NCBI GenBank assembly: GCA_038239345.1
Contig: JBBSEX010000017.1
Location: forward strand, 61,641-125,640
DNA length: 64,000 nucleotides
From: JBBSEX01 sp038239345
GTDB taxonomy: Bacteria > Acidobacteriota > Terriglobia > Bryobacterales > Bryobacteraceae
Direction of reading: 5' to 3'
A model generated the notes under the pieces. That model was not told the DNA's origin. It made no database searches and saw nothing but the letters and a program-made list of their open reading frames with translations. Positions 39,502-47,943 of the stretch are shown piece after piece. Numbering within the stretch: position 1 is the stretch's first letter; each line of letters opens with the position of its first letter. A program made the position numbers and the translations under genes.

Positions 39502-41064
39502 ATGCAAACCCGACGCGTCTTTTTAAGTTCCTCCGCACTGCTCGCGTGGGAGCTTTTTGGCGCCCCGAAGGAATCGAAAACTCCCACCCCTGGATTAGAA
39601 AAGCTGGCGGATGTCGCGCTTCGGCAAGCGAAGAAATTAAAGGCCACTTACTGCGATATCCGGATAAATCGCTACCGGACCCAGGACGTTTTTCTGCGCG
39701 TCAGCACCGAGCGAGGCACGGGCAAGACGCTCAGCGTTCCGCGCGTTTCAGAGGATTCGAGCTTCGGTTTCGGCGTCCGCGTGATTGCCGATGGGGCCTG
39801 GGGATTCGCCTCCTCGCCCATCGTCACTCCCGAGGAGATCGTTCGGGTAACCGGCGAAGCTATCACGGTCGCCAAAGCCAATGCCAGCATCCAGCCTAAG
39901 CCTGTGGTACTAGCCGCGACCAAGGCGTATCGCGACCGCTGGGTCTCGCCCTTTGAGAAGGATCCATTTACCGTTCCGCTGAAGGAAAAGCTCGATTTGC
40001 TGGAGAGCGTTGCTTTCGAAGTGAAGAAGAACCAGAAAGTATTCTCCGGCCAGACAAACTTGAGCGCGCGCAGTGAAGATAAGTACTTCGCTTCGTCGGA
40101 AGGGTCGTCCATTCAACAACTTGTAGTACAAATCTTCGGCGGAACTACAGCCTCGGCGGTGGATTTTCAGAGAGGCGTATCCAAAACCCGAAGCTATCAG
40201 CCGACGCAGTTATCAGCCGGTTGGGAATACGTGCCGGAAATGAATCTGGTAGAGAATGCCCAACGGATTCGCGAAGAAGTGTTGGAGCATCTGGCGGCGC
40301 CGGCGGTAAAGCCGGGCAAAAAGGATTTGGTGCTGCTGCCAAGCCACCTGATGCTCACAATCCATGAGAGCGTCGGCCACCCAACCGAACTGGATCGTGC
40401 CTTGGGGTATGAAGCGAATTACGCCGGGACCAGCTATATCACTCCAGATAAGATCGGGAAGCGGATAGCAAGTGAGCTAGTGACATTTTATGGCGATCGC
40501 ACGTACGAACGTGGATTGGCCACAATTGGATACGATGATGACGGAGTCAAAACCTCGCGTTTTCTTCTCATTGAGAATGGAATCTTCAAGCATTACCAGA
40601 CTACTAGGGAGCAAGCGCCTCTGGTAGGCGAGACGGAATCCCGCGGATGTTCATTCGCCGACTCCTGGGCTACCGTGCCGTTCCAACGAATGCCGAATGT
40701 ATGGCTGAAACCGGGTCCGGCGGAGGTGACGCTAGATTCGTTGCTCTCGGGGGTGGAAGACGGAGTTCTGGTCGACGGCCGGGGTAGTTATTCCATCGAT
40801 CAGCAACGGTACAACTTTCAATTTGGCGGCGATGCGTTCTGGGAAATTAAGAATGGCAAGAAGGGCAACATGATCTCCCGCGTTTCCTATCAGGCGCGAA
40901 CGCCCGATTTTTGGCAGGCTTGTGATGGAATCGCCGGGCCGAGCTACTGGCAGCAATTTGGAACCAGCGGAGATGCCAAGGGGGAGCCGACGCAAATCAA
41001 CGCCATGAGCCATGGTTGCTCGCCCTCCCGCTTTCGCAACATCGATGTCATCTTGACTGATTAA
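39502..41064 (+). CDS. tldD: TldD-family metalloprotease with twin-arginine signal
   Basis: TldD/TldE pairs are metalloproteases that trim unfolded or modified peptides such as microcin precursors. This 520-residue protein has the zinc site His288-Glu289-x3-His293 (HESVGH; family pattern HExxxH) and the long beta-rich TldD fold (DDGVKTSRFLL, SYSIDQQRYNFQFGGDAF). Its N-terminus reads MQTRRVFLSSSALLAW, a twin-arginine (RRxFL) signal, unlike E. coli TldD, which is cytoplasmic. The ATG at 39502 is chosen because a TATGAT lies 7 nt upstream (39489-39494), as at other genes here. tldE follows 19 bp downstream. Confidence 0.88.
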   Translation: MQTRRVFLSSSALLAWELFGAPKESKTPTPGLEKLADVALRQAKKLKATYCDIRINRYRTQDVFLRVSTERGTGKTLSVPRVSEDSSFGFGVRVIADGAWGFASSPIVTPEEIVRVTGEAITVAKANASIQPKPVVLAATKAYRDRWVSPFEKDPFTVPLKEKLDLLESVAFEVKKNQKVFSGQTNLSARSEDKYFASSEGSSIQQLVVQIFGGTTASAVDFQRGVSKTRSYQPTQLSAGWEYVPEMNLVENAQRIREEVLEHLAAPAVKPGKKDLVLLPSHLMLTIHESVGHPTELDRALGYEANYAGTSYITPDKIGKRIASELVTFYGDRTYERGLATIGYDDDGVKTSRFLLIENGIFKHYQTTREQAPLVGETESRGCSFADSWATVPFQRMPNVWLKPGPAEVTLDSLLSGVEDGVLVDGRGSYSIDQQRYNFQFGGDAFWEIKNGKKGNMISRVSYQARTPDFWQACDGIAGPSYWQQFGTSGDAKGEPTQINAMSHGCSPSRFRNIDVILTD

Positions 41065-41083
41065 AGCTGAGGAATAAGAATTC

Positions 41084-42409
41084 ATGTTTACAGCAGAGCA
41101 GGCAAAGCAGTTAGCCGATCAAGTTTTAAAGTTTTCTAGCTTTCCGGAATGCACCGTGGAGATCAATTCGTCGGAGCAGGCTTACACGCGATTCGCTAAT
41201 AACGGCATCACATTGGCTTCGTTCGCCAACCGCCGCAGTGTGGCCATCAATTCGACGAAAGATGGGAAGACGGGCAGTACGCAGGTGAATGAGTTCGAAC
41301 CGGACAAGCTGCGCGAAGCCGTAAAGCGCTCTGAGGAATTGGCAGCGATCGCGCCTGCTAATCCCGAGCACAAGGCGCCCCCGGGGCCCCAGGAATTTGC
41401 CCAAACCAGCGACTATGACGAGCAGACAGCCAAAGCGCGTGCCCCGGAAATGATTCCCCAAATCAAAGCCGTGATCGATGCCGCCGTAGCGAAAAAATTG
41501 GTAGCCGCGGGCTTATTCGAGCGCACTCTGCGAACCTCCGCCGTATCGAATAAAGCCGGCTTATTCGGATTCCATCGCTCAGCCGATTCCCACATGAGCA
41601 CTACGATTCGCATGGCCGACGGGTCAAGCTCAGGCTGGGCCGGGCAGCCTTCGGTGCGTATTGAAGCCATCGATGGAAAGGCCATGGCGGATCGGGCGAT
41701 CCAGAAGTGTTTAGCCTGGAAAAATCCACAGAGAATAGAGCCGGGCAAATTCACCGTTGTTCTGGAACCAACTGCCGCCGGCGACTTGGTGAACTTGGTA
41801 ACGATGGCACTCTCGGCGCGGACGAGCGAGGAAGGCCGCGGCTACTTCAGCAAGAAGGGCGGCGGAACCAAGCTCGGAGAACAGGTATTTCCAGAGAAGA
41901 TCACGCTACGCACCGATCCCTTCAATCCCCTGCAACCGGCGGCGCCTTGGACCAACGAACTTCTGCCGACAAGGGCGATTACGTGGGTGGAAAAGGGGAT
42001 CGTCAAGAATTTATTTACCGATCGATATTGGGCGGAAAAGACCGGGAAGCAGCCGACTCCCTTCCCCAATCCGCTGTATATGGATGGCGGGGAAGCATCG
42101 TTGGATGAGCTGATCGCCGGTGTCGAGCGCGGTTTGCTGGTGACCCACTTCTGGTATATCCGCTTCGTGAACCCCCAGACTCTGCAATATACGGGTCTAA
42201 CGCGGGATGGGCTGTTTTTGATAGAGAACGGTAAGATTGCGGCGCCGGTAATGAATTTACGATTTACAGATAGCTCGGCGCGTTTGCTGCAGAATGCGAA
42301 GAAACTGGGGAAGCCGGTCCGGGTGAGAGGGCTGGAAGGCGGGATGATGGTGGCGCCGGCGATTGTGGCTGACGATTTCGCTTTCACGTCCATTTCCGAT
42401 GCTGTGTAG
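41084..42409 (+). CDS. tldE: TldE/PmbA-family protease subunit
   Basis: Partner of TldD. The 441-residue protein has the PmbA-type fold, with N-terminal ECTVEINSSEQAYTRFANNG, a central region (VRIEAIDGKAMADRAI ... FTVVLEPTAAGDLVN) and the C-terminal GLTRDGLFLIENGKIAAPVMNLRFTDS segment. It lacks the HExxxH zinc motif, as is usual for the TldE half. It has no signal peptide of its own; if TldD is exported by Tat, TldE may be carried folded in the same complex. A GAGGAA ribosome site precedes the ATG. The DUF3592-like gene follows 6 bp after. Confidence 0.92.
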   Translation: MFTAEQAKQLADQVLKFSSFPECTVEINSSEQAYTRFANNGITLASFANRRSVAINSTKDGKTGSTQVNEFEPDKLREAVKRSEELAAIAPANPEHKAPPGPQEFAQTSDYDEQTAKARAPEMIPQIKAVIDAAVAKKLVAAGLFERTLRTSAVSNKAGLFGFHRSADSHMSTTIRMADGSSSGWAGQPSVRIEAIDGKAMADRAIQKCLAWKNPQRIEPGKFTVVLEPTAAGDLVNLVTMALSARTSEEGRGYFSKKGGGTKLGEQVFPEKITLRTDPFNPLQPAAPWTNELLPTRAITWVEKGIVKNLFTDRYWAEKTGKQPTPFPNPLYMDGGEASLDELIAGVERGLLVTHFWYIRFVNPQTLQYTGLTRDGLFLIENGKIAAPVMNLRFTDSSARLLQNAKKLGKPVRVRGLEGGMMVAPAIVADDFAFTSISDAV

Positions 42410-42415
42410 GATTTG

Positions 42416-43270
42416 ATGAAGGCGATCGTCACCGGCATAATAATTATCGTGCTGTCGATGTGGGGATTGGCTGTCTGTTCCTACAACTACGTGCAGGAAG
42501 TGTTGACCGGCTGGGTCCAGGTTCCTGGCGAAGTGACTGACACTAACATCACTAGTTATAGAGGTACGAAGAGCGGAACGCGCTATAAGGTGACCTGGAC
42601 GGTTCGTTACCTTGTGGGAGGGCAAACTGTCCATGCTGACGAGTGTCCGCATGTCACCTGGAGCAGTTGGGGCGATGCCGGCGGGGCAATTCGGCAGAGG
42701 CCGATCGGCACTCGGGTGGCGGTTCGATACAATCCGGCGCAACCGAAAGAAATGTCGGTGGTTGGCCTACCGGGATGGCCGCTCTACACCCAGTTCTATG
42801 TCGAGTTAGGATTGGGATTTTTCGCGTTACTGCTGCTATTGCTGGCGTTTGTTATCGATCGGAGGGCGCGGGATCCGCCGTGTCCGGTTTGCGGCAACGG
42901 GCTTGTGAGAACAGACCTATATTGCCATACGTGTGACATGAAGAATCCCGCGGCAGTAGGGCGTTATCAGGCAAAGAACCGTGGACGGGGAGGATCCATT
43001 TGGGCTCCCGCCGTGGTTTTGACTGGCAGCGGAATCTGGTTTCTCGCCCACGCGATTTCCAGTCCCGGTAAGCTCGGAAAGCCGGTGGAAGGGGAAATTT
43101 TCTTGATAGTGGGAATTTGGATGGCGGTGGCCGGAGGAGAGACGTTCTTTTATCAGGCGTGGCGGAAGGAGTGCAAGAAGTGTCGAGTGATGGTGCGCCG
43201 GAACTGGAAATTCTGTTCCGAGTGTGGACTCCCTTTGGGGGGGTCAAACACCTCAATTCCCGTTTCTTAG
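42416..43270 (+). CDS. DUF3592-like membrane protein with zinc-ribbon elements
   Basis: A 284-residue membrane protein. Residues 4-25 are a first helix; the outside loop (about 30-120) is DUF3592-like (VPGEVTDTNITSYR ... YKVTWTVRYLVGGQTV ... GTRVAVRYNPAQPKEMSV), a beta-rich domain of unknown function. A second helix lies at about 130-150 and two more at about 190-240. Between and after them are zinc-ribbon pairs, CPVCGNGL plus CHTCDM, and CKKCRV plus CSECGL, suggesting two Zn-binding knobs. Start ATG 42416 follows the tldE stop by 6 bp. The stop codon lies in a duplicated segment (see 43226-43317). Confidence 0.7.
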   Translation: MKAIVTGIIIIVLSMWGLAVCSYNYVQEVLTGWVQVPGEVTDTNITSYRGTKSGTRYKVTWTVRYLVGGQTVHADECPHVTWSSWGDAGGAIRQRPIGTRVAVRYNPAQPKEMSVVGLPGWPLYTQFYVELGLGFFALLLLLLAFVIDRRARDPPCPVCGNGLVRTDLYCHTCDMKNPAAVGRYQAKNRGRGGSIWAPAVVLTGSGIWFLAHAISSPGKLGKPVEGEIFLIVGIWMAVAGGETFFYQAWRKECKKCRVMVRRNWKFCSECGLPLGGSNTSIPVS

Positions 43271-43317
43271 GGGAATCCCTCTTTGGGGGGTCAAACACCT
43301 CAATTCCCGTTTCTTAG
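43226..43317 (+). repeat. Tandem duplication across a stop codon
   Basis: Two copies of a segment of about 46 bp (43226-43270 and 43271-43317) that share CAAACACCTCAATTCCCG and TTTCTTAG. Copy 1 has a run of seven G (43237-43243), copy 2 six. The first copy ends the DUF3592-like gene; the second repeats the same end in another frame, so a slip in the G run would still stop soon and with the same tail (SNTSIPVS). Confidence 0.85.
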
Positions 43318-43616
43318 TCGTGTGCCGGAGTTAAGCCGTTGATAATTATGGGACGGCTTCTCGAATCGGAGCTTCGCATTGGCCGCAAAGCGCGTTTTTC
43401 GACCAATTTTGGATCGTTTTTGAGGGTCGGCGCGGGGAATTTTTAACGCGGAGAACATTTTCGTTTAAAATGTTTTGTTTTAGAATCAACAACTTACGCA
43501 CAATCTTACGTTCGCCCAATCCTCCGAGGCTTCCACGCGCCGAGAGATCTTTCGCGTAAGCTTTTGTTTCTAAATAAGATACGTCAGCTCTAACGATGAG
43601 TGTGAAAAGTGGCAGA

Positions 43617-43651
43617 GGTGTCTGACACCGATTAAACGACGCCGATTAAAC
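43617..43651. repeat. REP-like palindrome with tandem CCGATTAAAC
   Basis: A perfect palindrome GGTGTC-T-GACACC (43617-43629) overlaps the first of two direct copies of CCGATTAAAC (43628-43637 and 43642-43651). The layout resembles small REP-like elements. The rest of the 43318-43703 gap is AT-rich (a stretch near 43470) with a GGGGA/TCCCC hairpin at 43672-43685, and shows no gene. Confidence 0.4.
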
Positions 43652-43703
43652 ACCGCGACACTCGTAAAGCGGGGACGCCTCCCCAAATGATATTCTGGCT
43701 CCT

Positions 43704-44381
43704 GTGAATACGGCAGTTATCGCCGGAGCCTCCGGTCTAGTTGGCGGGCATTGCGTTCGACTCCTCGCCGCGCGCCCGGGGCGAGTGATCGCACTATTGC
43801 GTAAACCGCTACCAAATATGCCCCCCAACGTCGAACAGCGCCTCGTCGATTTCGACAATCTCGAAAGCCTCGGCGAGTGCATGGATGGGGCAAGCGTCTT
43901 TTGCGCCCTCGGGACGACGATCAAGAAAGCCGGTTCCCAAGCAGCCTTCCGCACCGTCGATCTGGAGTACCCCCGAAAATTAGCCGAGCGCGCCGCTGCC
44001 GCCGGTACCCGCCAATTCCTGGCCGTCTCCTCGGTAGGCGCGGGAGCCGATTCCACTAACTTCTATCTCAAGGTAAAGGGTGAGATGGAACAAGCTGTCA
44101 GCGCCCAGCCATTCGAAGCCGTTCATATTTTCCGGCCGAGTTTGATCCTCGGCGATCGCCCGGACAAGCGCACCACGGAGCAGATTGCCAGTGCTCTGGC
44201 AGTAGGACTGAGTTGGATGCTGGCCGGTGGCTTACGCAAATATAAACCGGCGCGGGCGGATCACATTGCGGCGGCGATGATCGAAGCCGCTGAATTCGCG
44301 AAACCAGGCCGCCACGTTTATCACTATGATGAGATCGAAGCTCTCAATGTGAACGATGAACGAAGCGATTCTCGAACTTAA
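43704..44381 (+). CDS. NAD(P)-binding oxidoreductase (atypical SDR, HTATIP2-like)
   Basis: A 225-residue Rossmann-fold protein. The nucleotide loop is GASGLVGGH (residues 8-16) and the catalytic-like region holds AVSSVGAGADSTNFYLKVKGEME with Tyr and Lys spaced as Y-x3-K, as in extended/atypical SDRs such as HTATIP2-like proteins. RPSLILGDR matches the usual C-terminal motif. Substrate unknown. The GTG start is supported by TATTCT at 43691-43696, 7 nt upstream. Its 3' end overlaps potA by 26 bp, so it appears to be the first gene of the potABCD unit. Confidence 0.85.
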   Translation: MNTAVIAGASGLVGGHCVRLLAARPGRVIALLRKPLPNMPPNVEQRLVDFDNLESLGECMDGASVFCALGTTIKKAGSQAAFRTVDLEYPRKLAERAAAAGTRQFLAVSSVGAGADSTNFYLKVKGEMEQAVSAQPFEAVHIFRPSLILGDRPDKRTTEQIASALAVGLSWMLAGGLRKYKPARADHIAAAMIEAAEFAKPGRHVYHYDEIEALNVNDERSDSRT

Positions 44382-45321
44382 AAACCTCTCCAAACAATAC
44401 CCGGGGCATCGGGCGGTACACAATATTTCGCTGTCGATTCCGCGGGGCGCATTTTTTTCTCTGCTCGGCCCTTCCGGTTGCGGGAAGACCACAACCTTGC
44501 GCATGATCGCCGGCTTCGAAGAGCCCACCGCTGGTGAAATCCTGCTGAATGGCGACGACATCGTCTGGCGCAAGCCTTATGAGCGAAATGTCAGTACCGT
44601 GTTTCAAAACTATGCTCTGTTCCCCCATCTGAATGTGCAGGAAAATATCGAGTTTGGCCTTCGGCGAAAGGGCATGTCCGATATAGCCCGAAGGGTTCGC
44701 GAAGTCGTCGAGTTATTGCAGCTCGAAGGGAAACAATCGCGGCTTCCGGCGCGCTTATCGGGCGGCGAGAAACAACGGGTAGCGCTCGCTCGCTCGCTAG
44801 TGTTGTCGCCAGATGTTTTGTTGCTGGACGAGCCCCTGTCAGCCCTGGATCCGAAGTTGCGCAAGCAGGTTCGCGGGGAGTTGAAAGCACTGCAGCGGCG
44901 CGTCGGAATCACGTTCCTATTTATCACGCACGATCAGGAGGAAGCATTATCGCTCTCTGACCGAATGGCCGTCATGAACGCCGGCGCCATGGAACAGGAA
45001 GGAACGCCCGAGGATCTCTACCTCCGGCCGCGGACGCGATTTGTTGCATCGTTCCTCGGGGCGATGAATTGGATCGCCGATGTTGGAGTGAGGCCGGAAT
45101 CGACGCGCATCACGCGACAAATTCCCAATGGCGGATCGCGATCCTGTACAGCAATCATCAACGGCTCGACATTTTTCGGCAACTGCATTCATGTCGAGGC
45201 GCGGCTCGCCACAGGTGAGAAAATTATCGCCGAACTTCCGCGTCTGGATGAACCGTTCCAGGAAAGCGAGGCAGTCTACGTTTCTTGGAACCGGGAAGAC
45301 GAATTGAGCCTCCCCAAATGA
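44356..45321 (+). CDS. potA: Spermidine/putrescine ABC transporter ATPase
   Basis: ATPase of a polyamine importer. Domain order: Walker A GPSGCGKTT (about 36-44), Q-loop FQNYALFPH, signature LSGGEKQRV, Walker B LLLDEPLSALD, and switch His in FITHDQEE. After the ATPase comes a TOBE region that is rather short (protein 321 residues; PotA is usually about 370), though the frame is intact. It should power PotB/PotC. ATGA coupling to potB follows. The upstream SDR gene overlaps its 5' end by 26 bp. Confidence 0.93.
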   Translation: MNEAILELKNLSKQYPGHRAVHNISLSIPRGAFFSLLGPSGCGKTTTLRMIAGFEEPTAGEILLNGDDIVWRKPYERNVSTVFQNYALFPHLNVQENIEFGLRRKGMSDIARRVREVVELLQLEGKQSRLPARLSGGEKQRVALARSLVLSPDVLLLDEPLSALDPKLRKQVRGELKALQRRVGITFLFITHDQEEALSLSDRMAVMNAGAMEQEGTPEDLYLRPRTRFVASFLGAMNWIADVGVRPESTRITRQIPNGGSRSCTAIINGSTFFGNCIHVEARLATGEKIIAELPRLDEPFQESEAVYVSWNREDELSLPK

Positions 45322-46148
45322 ATCGCCTGCGAGCGCTATTCTTAACGCCGGCCTGGTTGATCACGGCAATTCTGTTTCTGATCCCGCTCGGAATCATCGC
45401 CGCCTATGGCTTCCTGTCGCGCGGCGCATACGGCGGCGTCGAGCCTCCCCTTACTCTGGAAAATTACAAGCGCCTGGCCGACCCGCTGTACGGCGTTATT
45501 CTCCTGCGAACATTTTGGATATCCGGCGTTTCCACCGCTATCTGCCTGCTGCTCGGATTCCCACTGGCGCTCTTTATCGCCCGCTCCGGTCCGCGCAAGA
45601 ATCTTTTCCTCAACCTCGTGATCCTTCCGTTTTGGACCAGCTTCCTAGTTAGGACCTACGCTTGGATGTTTCTGCTCCGCGATACCGGATTGCTCAACAG
45701 CGCGCTACAAAATCTCCACATCATCCATGATCCTTTGCCCCTGCTCTATAACGACGGCGCCGTGATTTTAGGGCTAGTCTATGGGTACCTTCCCTTCATG
45801 GTGCTTCCCATTTACGCGACCCTCGAACGGCTGGATCAGAGTCTTATCGAAGCCGCCGCCGATCTTGGCGCGAAGCCCTGGACCGCGCTTTTTCGAGTAA
45901 CCGTACCGCTATCCGCTCCGGGGATTCGGGCGGGATGCGTGCTGGTTTTCGTGCCCTGCCTGGGGACATACATCACATCGGATCTTCTCGGCGGTGGCAA
46001 AACCGTCCTGATCGGCAACCTGATTCAAAACCAATTCACGTCGTCGCGCGATTGGCCTTTCGGCGCCGCCGCTTCCCTGCTCCTGATGGCCATCGTCCTT
46101 GTTCTGCTTGTCGCCTTCAGCAAGCGGGATACGGAGGCATTGCTGTGA
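45318..46148 (+). CDS. potB: Spermidine/putrescine ABC transporter permease PotB
   Basis: A 276-residue inner-membrane permease with about six helices and the EAA-type ATPase contact loop (IEAAADLGAKPWTALFRVTVPL). The ATG at 45318 overlaps the potA stop (ATGA) and begins MNRLRALFLTPAWLIT; a longer in-frame reading starting 33 nt earlier lies inside potA and is rejected. Forms the translocation pore together with PotC. Confidence 0.92.
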   Translation: MNRLRALFLTPAWLITAILFLIPLGIIAAYGFLSRGAYGGVEPPLTLENYKRLADPLYGVILLRTFWISGVSTAICLLLGFPLALFIARSGPRKNLFLNLVILPFWTSFLVRTYAWMFLLRDTGLLNSALQNLHIIHDPLPLLYNDGAVILGLVYGYLPFMVLPIYATLERLDQSLIEAAADLGAKPWTALFRVTVPLSAPGIRAGCVLVFVPCLGTYITSDLLGGGKTVLIGNLIQNQFTSSRDWPFGAAASLLLMAIVLVLLVAFSKRDTEALL

Positions 46149-46903
46149 GGCGCTTGCTCCCGGCGTATGCGATTGCGATTTATGCGTTCCTCCATGTGCC
46201 TCTGCTGATCCTGGCGCTGTTCAGCGTCAATTCTTCCAAATTTACCGTCTGGCAGGGGTTCTCACTCGATTGGTATCGCGCGGCGTTCCGGAATCCGCAA
46301 CTGGGCGAGGCGGCGTGGAATAGCCTGTTCATTGCGCTCATCTCGACACTGCTCGCAACGGTAATCGGAACGCTATGCGCCTACGGTTTGTGGAAGCGCG
46401 GCAATCCAGTGCTGTCCGGATCTTTGTATCTATCGCTGTTGACGCCGGAGATTGTCACCGGCATCTCTTTACTCGCCCTGTTCCAATGGGCCTTCCAATT
46501 CCTGCAAGTGCGCTTGGGAATGCACAGCGTCATTCTGGCTCATGTGGCGTTCTCCATTTCCTATGTCGTCATCGTGGTGCTGGCCCGCCTTCGAACGTTC
46601 GATCTAGCTTTAGAAGAAGCGGCGATGGATCTCGGGGCCACCGAATGGCAGGCGTTTCGGCGCGTTACGATCCCGGCAATCCTACCGGGCATCGCCGCTG
46701 CCGCGCTGCTGGCCTTTACCGTCTCCTTCGACGATTACGTGATCACGAGTCTGGTGGCCGGCATTGACTCCGAGACACTGCCGATGGTGATCTACGCCAT
46801 GGCCAAGCGCGGCGTGAATCCGATGCTCAACGCCATCTCAACGCTAATCGTCGTCGCCTTGGGCGCTTTGATTCTGGTATCGGAAAGGTTGCAGAGGCGA
46901 TGA
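46145..46903 (+). CDS. potC: Spermidine/putrescine ABC transporter permease PotC
   Basis: A 252-residue permease with six predicted helices, opening MRRLLPAYAIAIYAFLHVP and holding the EAA-type loop LEEAAMDLGATEWQAFRRVTIPAILPG near the C-terminus. The GTG start (46145) overlaps the potB TGA as GTGA; a long open frame extends upstream of it within potB but lies in another gene. Coupled to potD by ATGA. Typical PotB/PotC pair for polyamine import. Confidence 0.92.
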   Translation: MRRLLPAYAIAIYAFLHVPLLILALFSVNSSKFTVWQGFSLDWYRAAFRNPQLGEAAWNSLFIALISTLLATVIGTLCAYGLWKRGNPVLSGSLYLSLLTPEIVTGISLLALFQWAFQFLQVRLGMHSVILAHVAFSISYVVIVVLARLRTFDLALEEAAMDLGATEWQAFRRVTIPAILPGIAAAALLAFTVSFDDYVITSLVAGIDSETLPMVIYAMAKRGVNPMLNAISTLIVVALGALILVSERLQRR

Positions 46904-47922
46904 ACCGGCGCATTTTTCTGCTGGGCGTTGCGGGAGCGTCGGGATGTATTTCGAATCGCCAGGCGCGCCTCAACATCCTCAATTGGTCGGACTATGTCGC
47001 GCCCGATACGATCCCCAATTTCGAGCGCGAGTTCGGCGTCCATATTCGATACGGCACCTTCGAAAGCTCAGAAGAGATGCTGGCGAAAGTGGCTAGCGGC
47101 AATTCCGGCTGGGACATTGTCTTTCCCCCGAATAACTTCATCGGCCCGATGCATAAGCTTGGCTTGTTGGCCCGCCTGCAACACGAATGGCTGCCGAATC
47201 TGCATCGCTTGGAAGGCCTGTTTGAAGCACCGCCATGGGATCCGCAAATTGAGTGGAGCGTACCTTATATGCATGGCGCGACCGGAATCGCTTATCAGAA
47301 CACACTAACTCCGGCGCCAGATTCCTGGAAGGATTTCACCAACGCAAAGTTTCGCGGCCGATCGACAATGCTAGACGACCCCGCTGAAGTTATCGGCGCC
47401 TGCCTGAAGAAATTAGGGCATTCGCTAAATTCAGTCGACCCGTCTGAACTCGCTCGGGCGAAAGATGAGGCGCTCGCCGAAAAATCGATATTGCGGGCAT
47501 ATCTGAATGCCGAGGTGCGCGATCAATTGATTGCCGGTGACGTCTTGCTGGCGCAGGCTTGGGCCGTTACCGCGGGCCAGGCAATGGCAGGGTCCACCAA
47601 CATCGCCTTCGCCTATCCCCGCGAAGGGTTCGCGCTGTTCGCCGATACCGTCGCCATTCTGCGTGAGAGCGGCCGCTTGGAACTGGCCCATCGGTTCGTC
47701 AATTATCTTTTGCGGCCCGCAGTGGCGGCCTCTATCGTGATCGCCACCAAGACCGCGACGGCTAATGGCGGAGCACGCAGTCTTCTTCCCGAGGCTGTGA
47801 AAACGAATCCCGTGTTGTACCCCGATGAAGCAATCCTGCGGCGCGGTGAATGGTTCGAACCGCTCTCCACGGCTGGGCAACGCCTTCGCGATCGAATCTG
47901 GACGGAGATCAAATCCGCGTGA
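46900..47922 (+). CDS. potD: Spermidine/putrescine-binding lipoprotein PotD
   Basis: Periplasmic binding protein of the importer. Residues 1-16 are a signal (MNRRIFLLGVAGASGC) with a lipobox-like SGC at the end (A-S-G-C), so it is probably lipid-anchored. The mature part starts LNILNWSDYVAPDTIPNFEREFG, the PotD/PotF signature, and continues with WDIVFPPNNFI and PYMHGATGIAYQ. The Asp, Trp and Tyr residues that hold polyamine amines are in place (WSDY, WSVPY). ATGA overlap with potC. The gene order potABCD is complete and unbroken. Confidence 0.92.
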   Translation: MNRRIFLLGVAGASGCISNRQARLNILNWSDYVAPDTIPNFEREFGVHIRYGTFESSEEMLAKVASGNSGWDIVFPPNNFIGPMHKLGLLARLQHEWLPNLHRLEGLFEAPPWDPQIEWSVPYMHGATGIAYQNTLTPAPDSWKDFTNAKFRGRSTMLDDPAEVIGACLKKLGHSLNSVDPSELARAKDEALAEKSILRAYLNAEVRDQLIAGDVLLAQAWAVTAGQAMAGSTNIAFAYPREGFALFADTVAILRESGRLELAHRFVNYLLRPAVAASIVIATKTATANGGARSLLPEAVKTNPVLYPDEAILRRGEWFEPLSTAGQRLRDRIWTEIKSA

Positions 47923-47943
47923 TTTCCGCTACCCTGGAAGTTC

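Noticed and set aside
39348..39647. Antisense open reading frame at the start of tldD
   Set aside because: Composition is poor, no ribosome site, and it overlaps the TldD coding and promoter region.
39333..42415. RiPP precursor gene near tldD/tldE
   Set aside because: No small open frame with a leader-like Cys/Ser/Gly-rich core is visible beside the pair.
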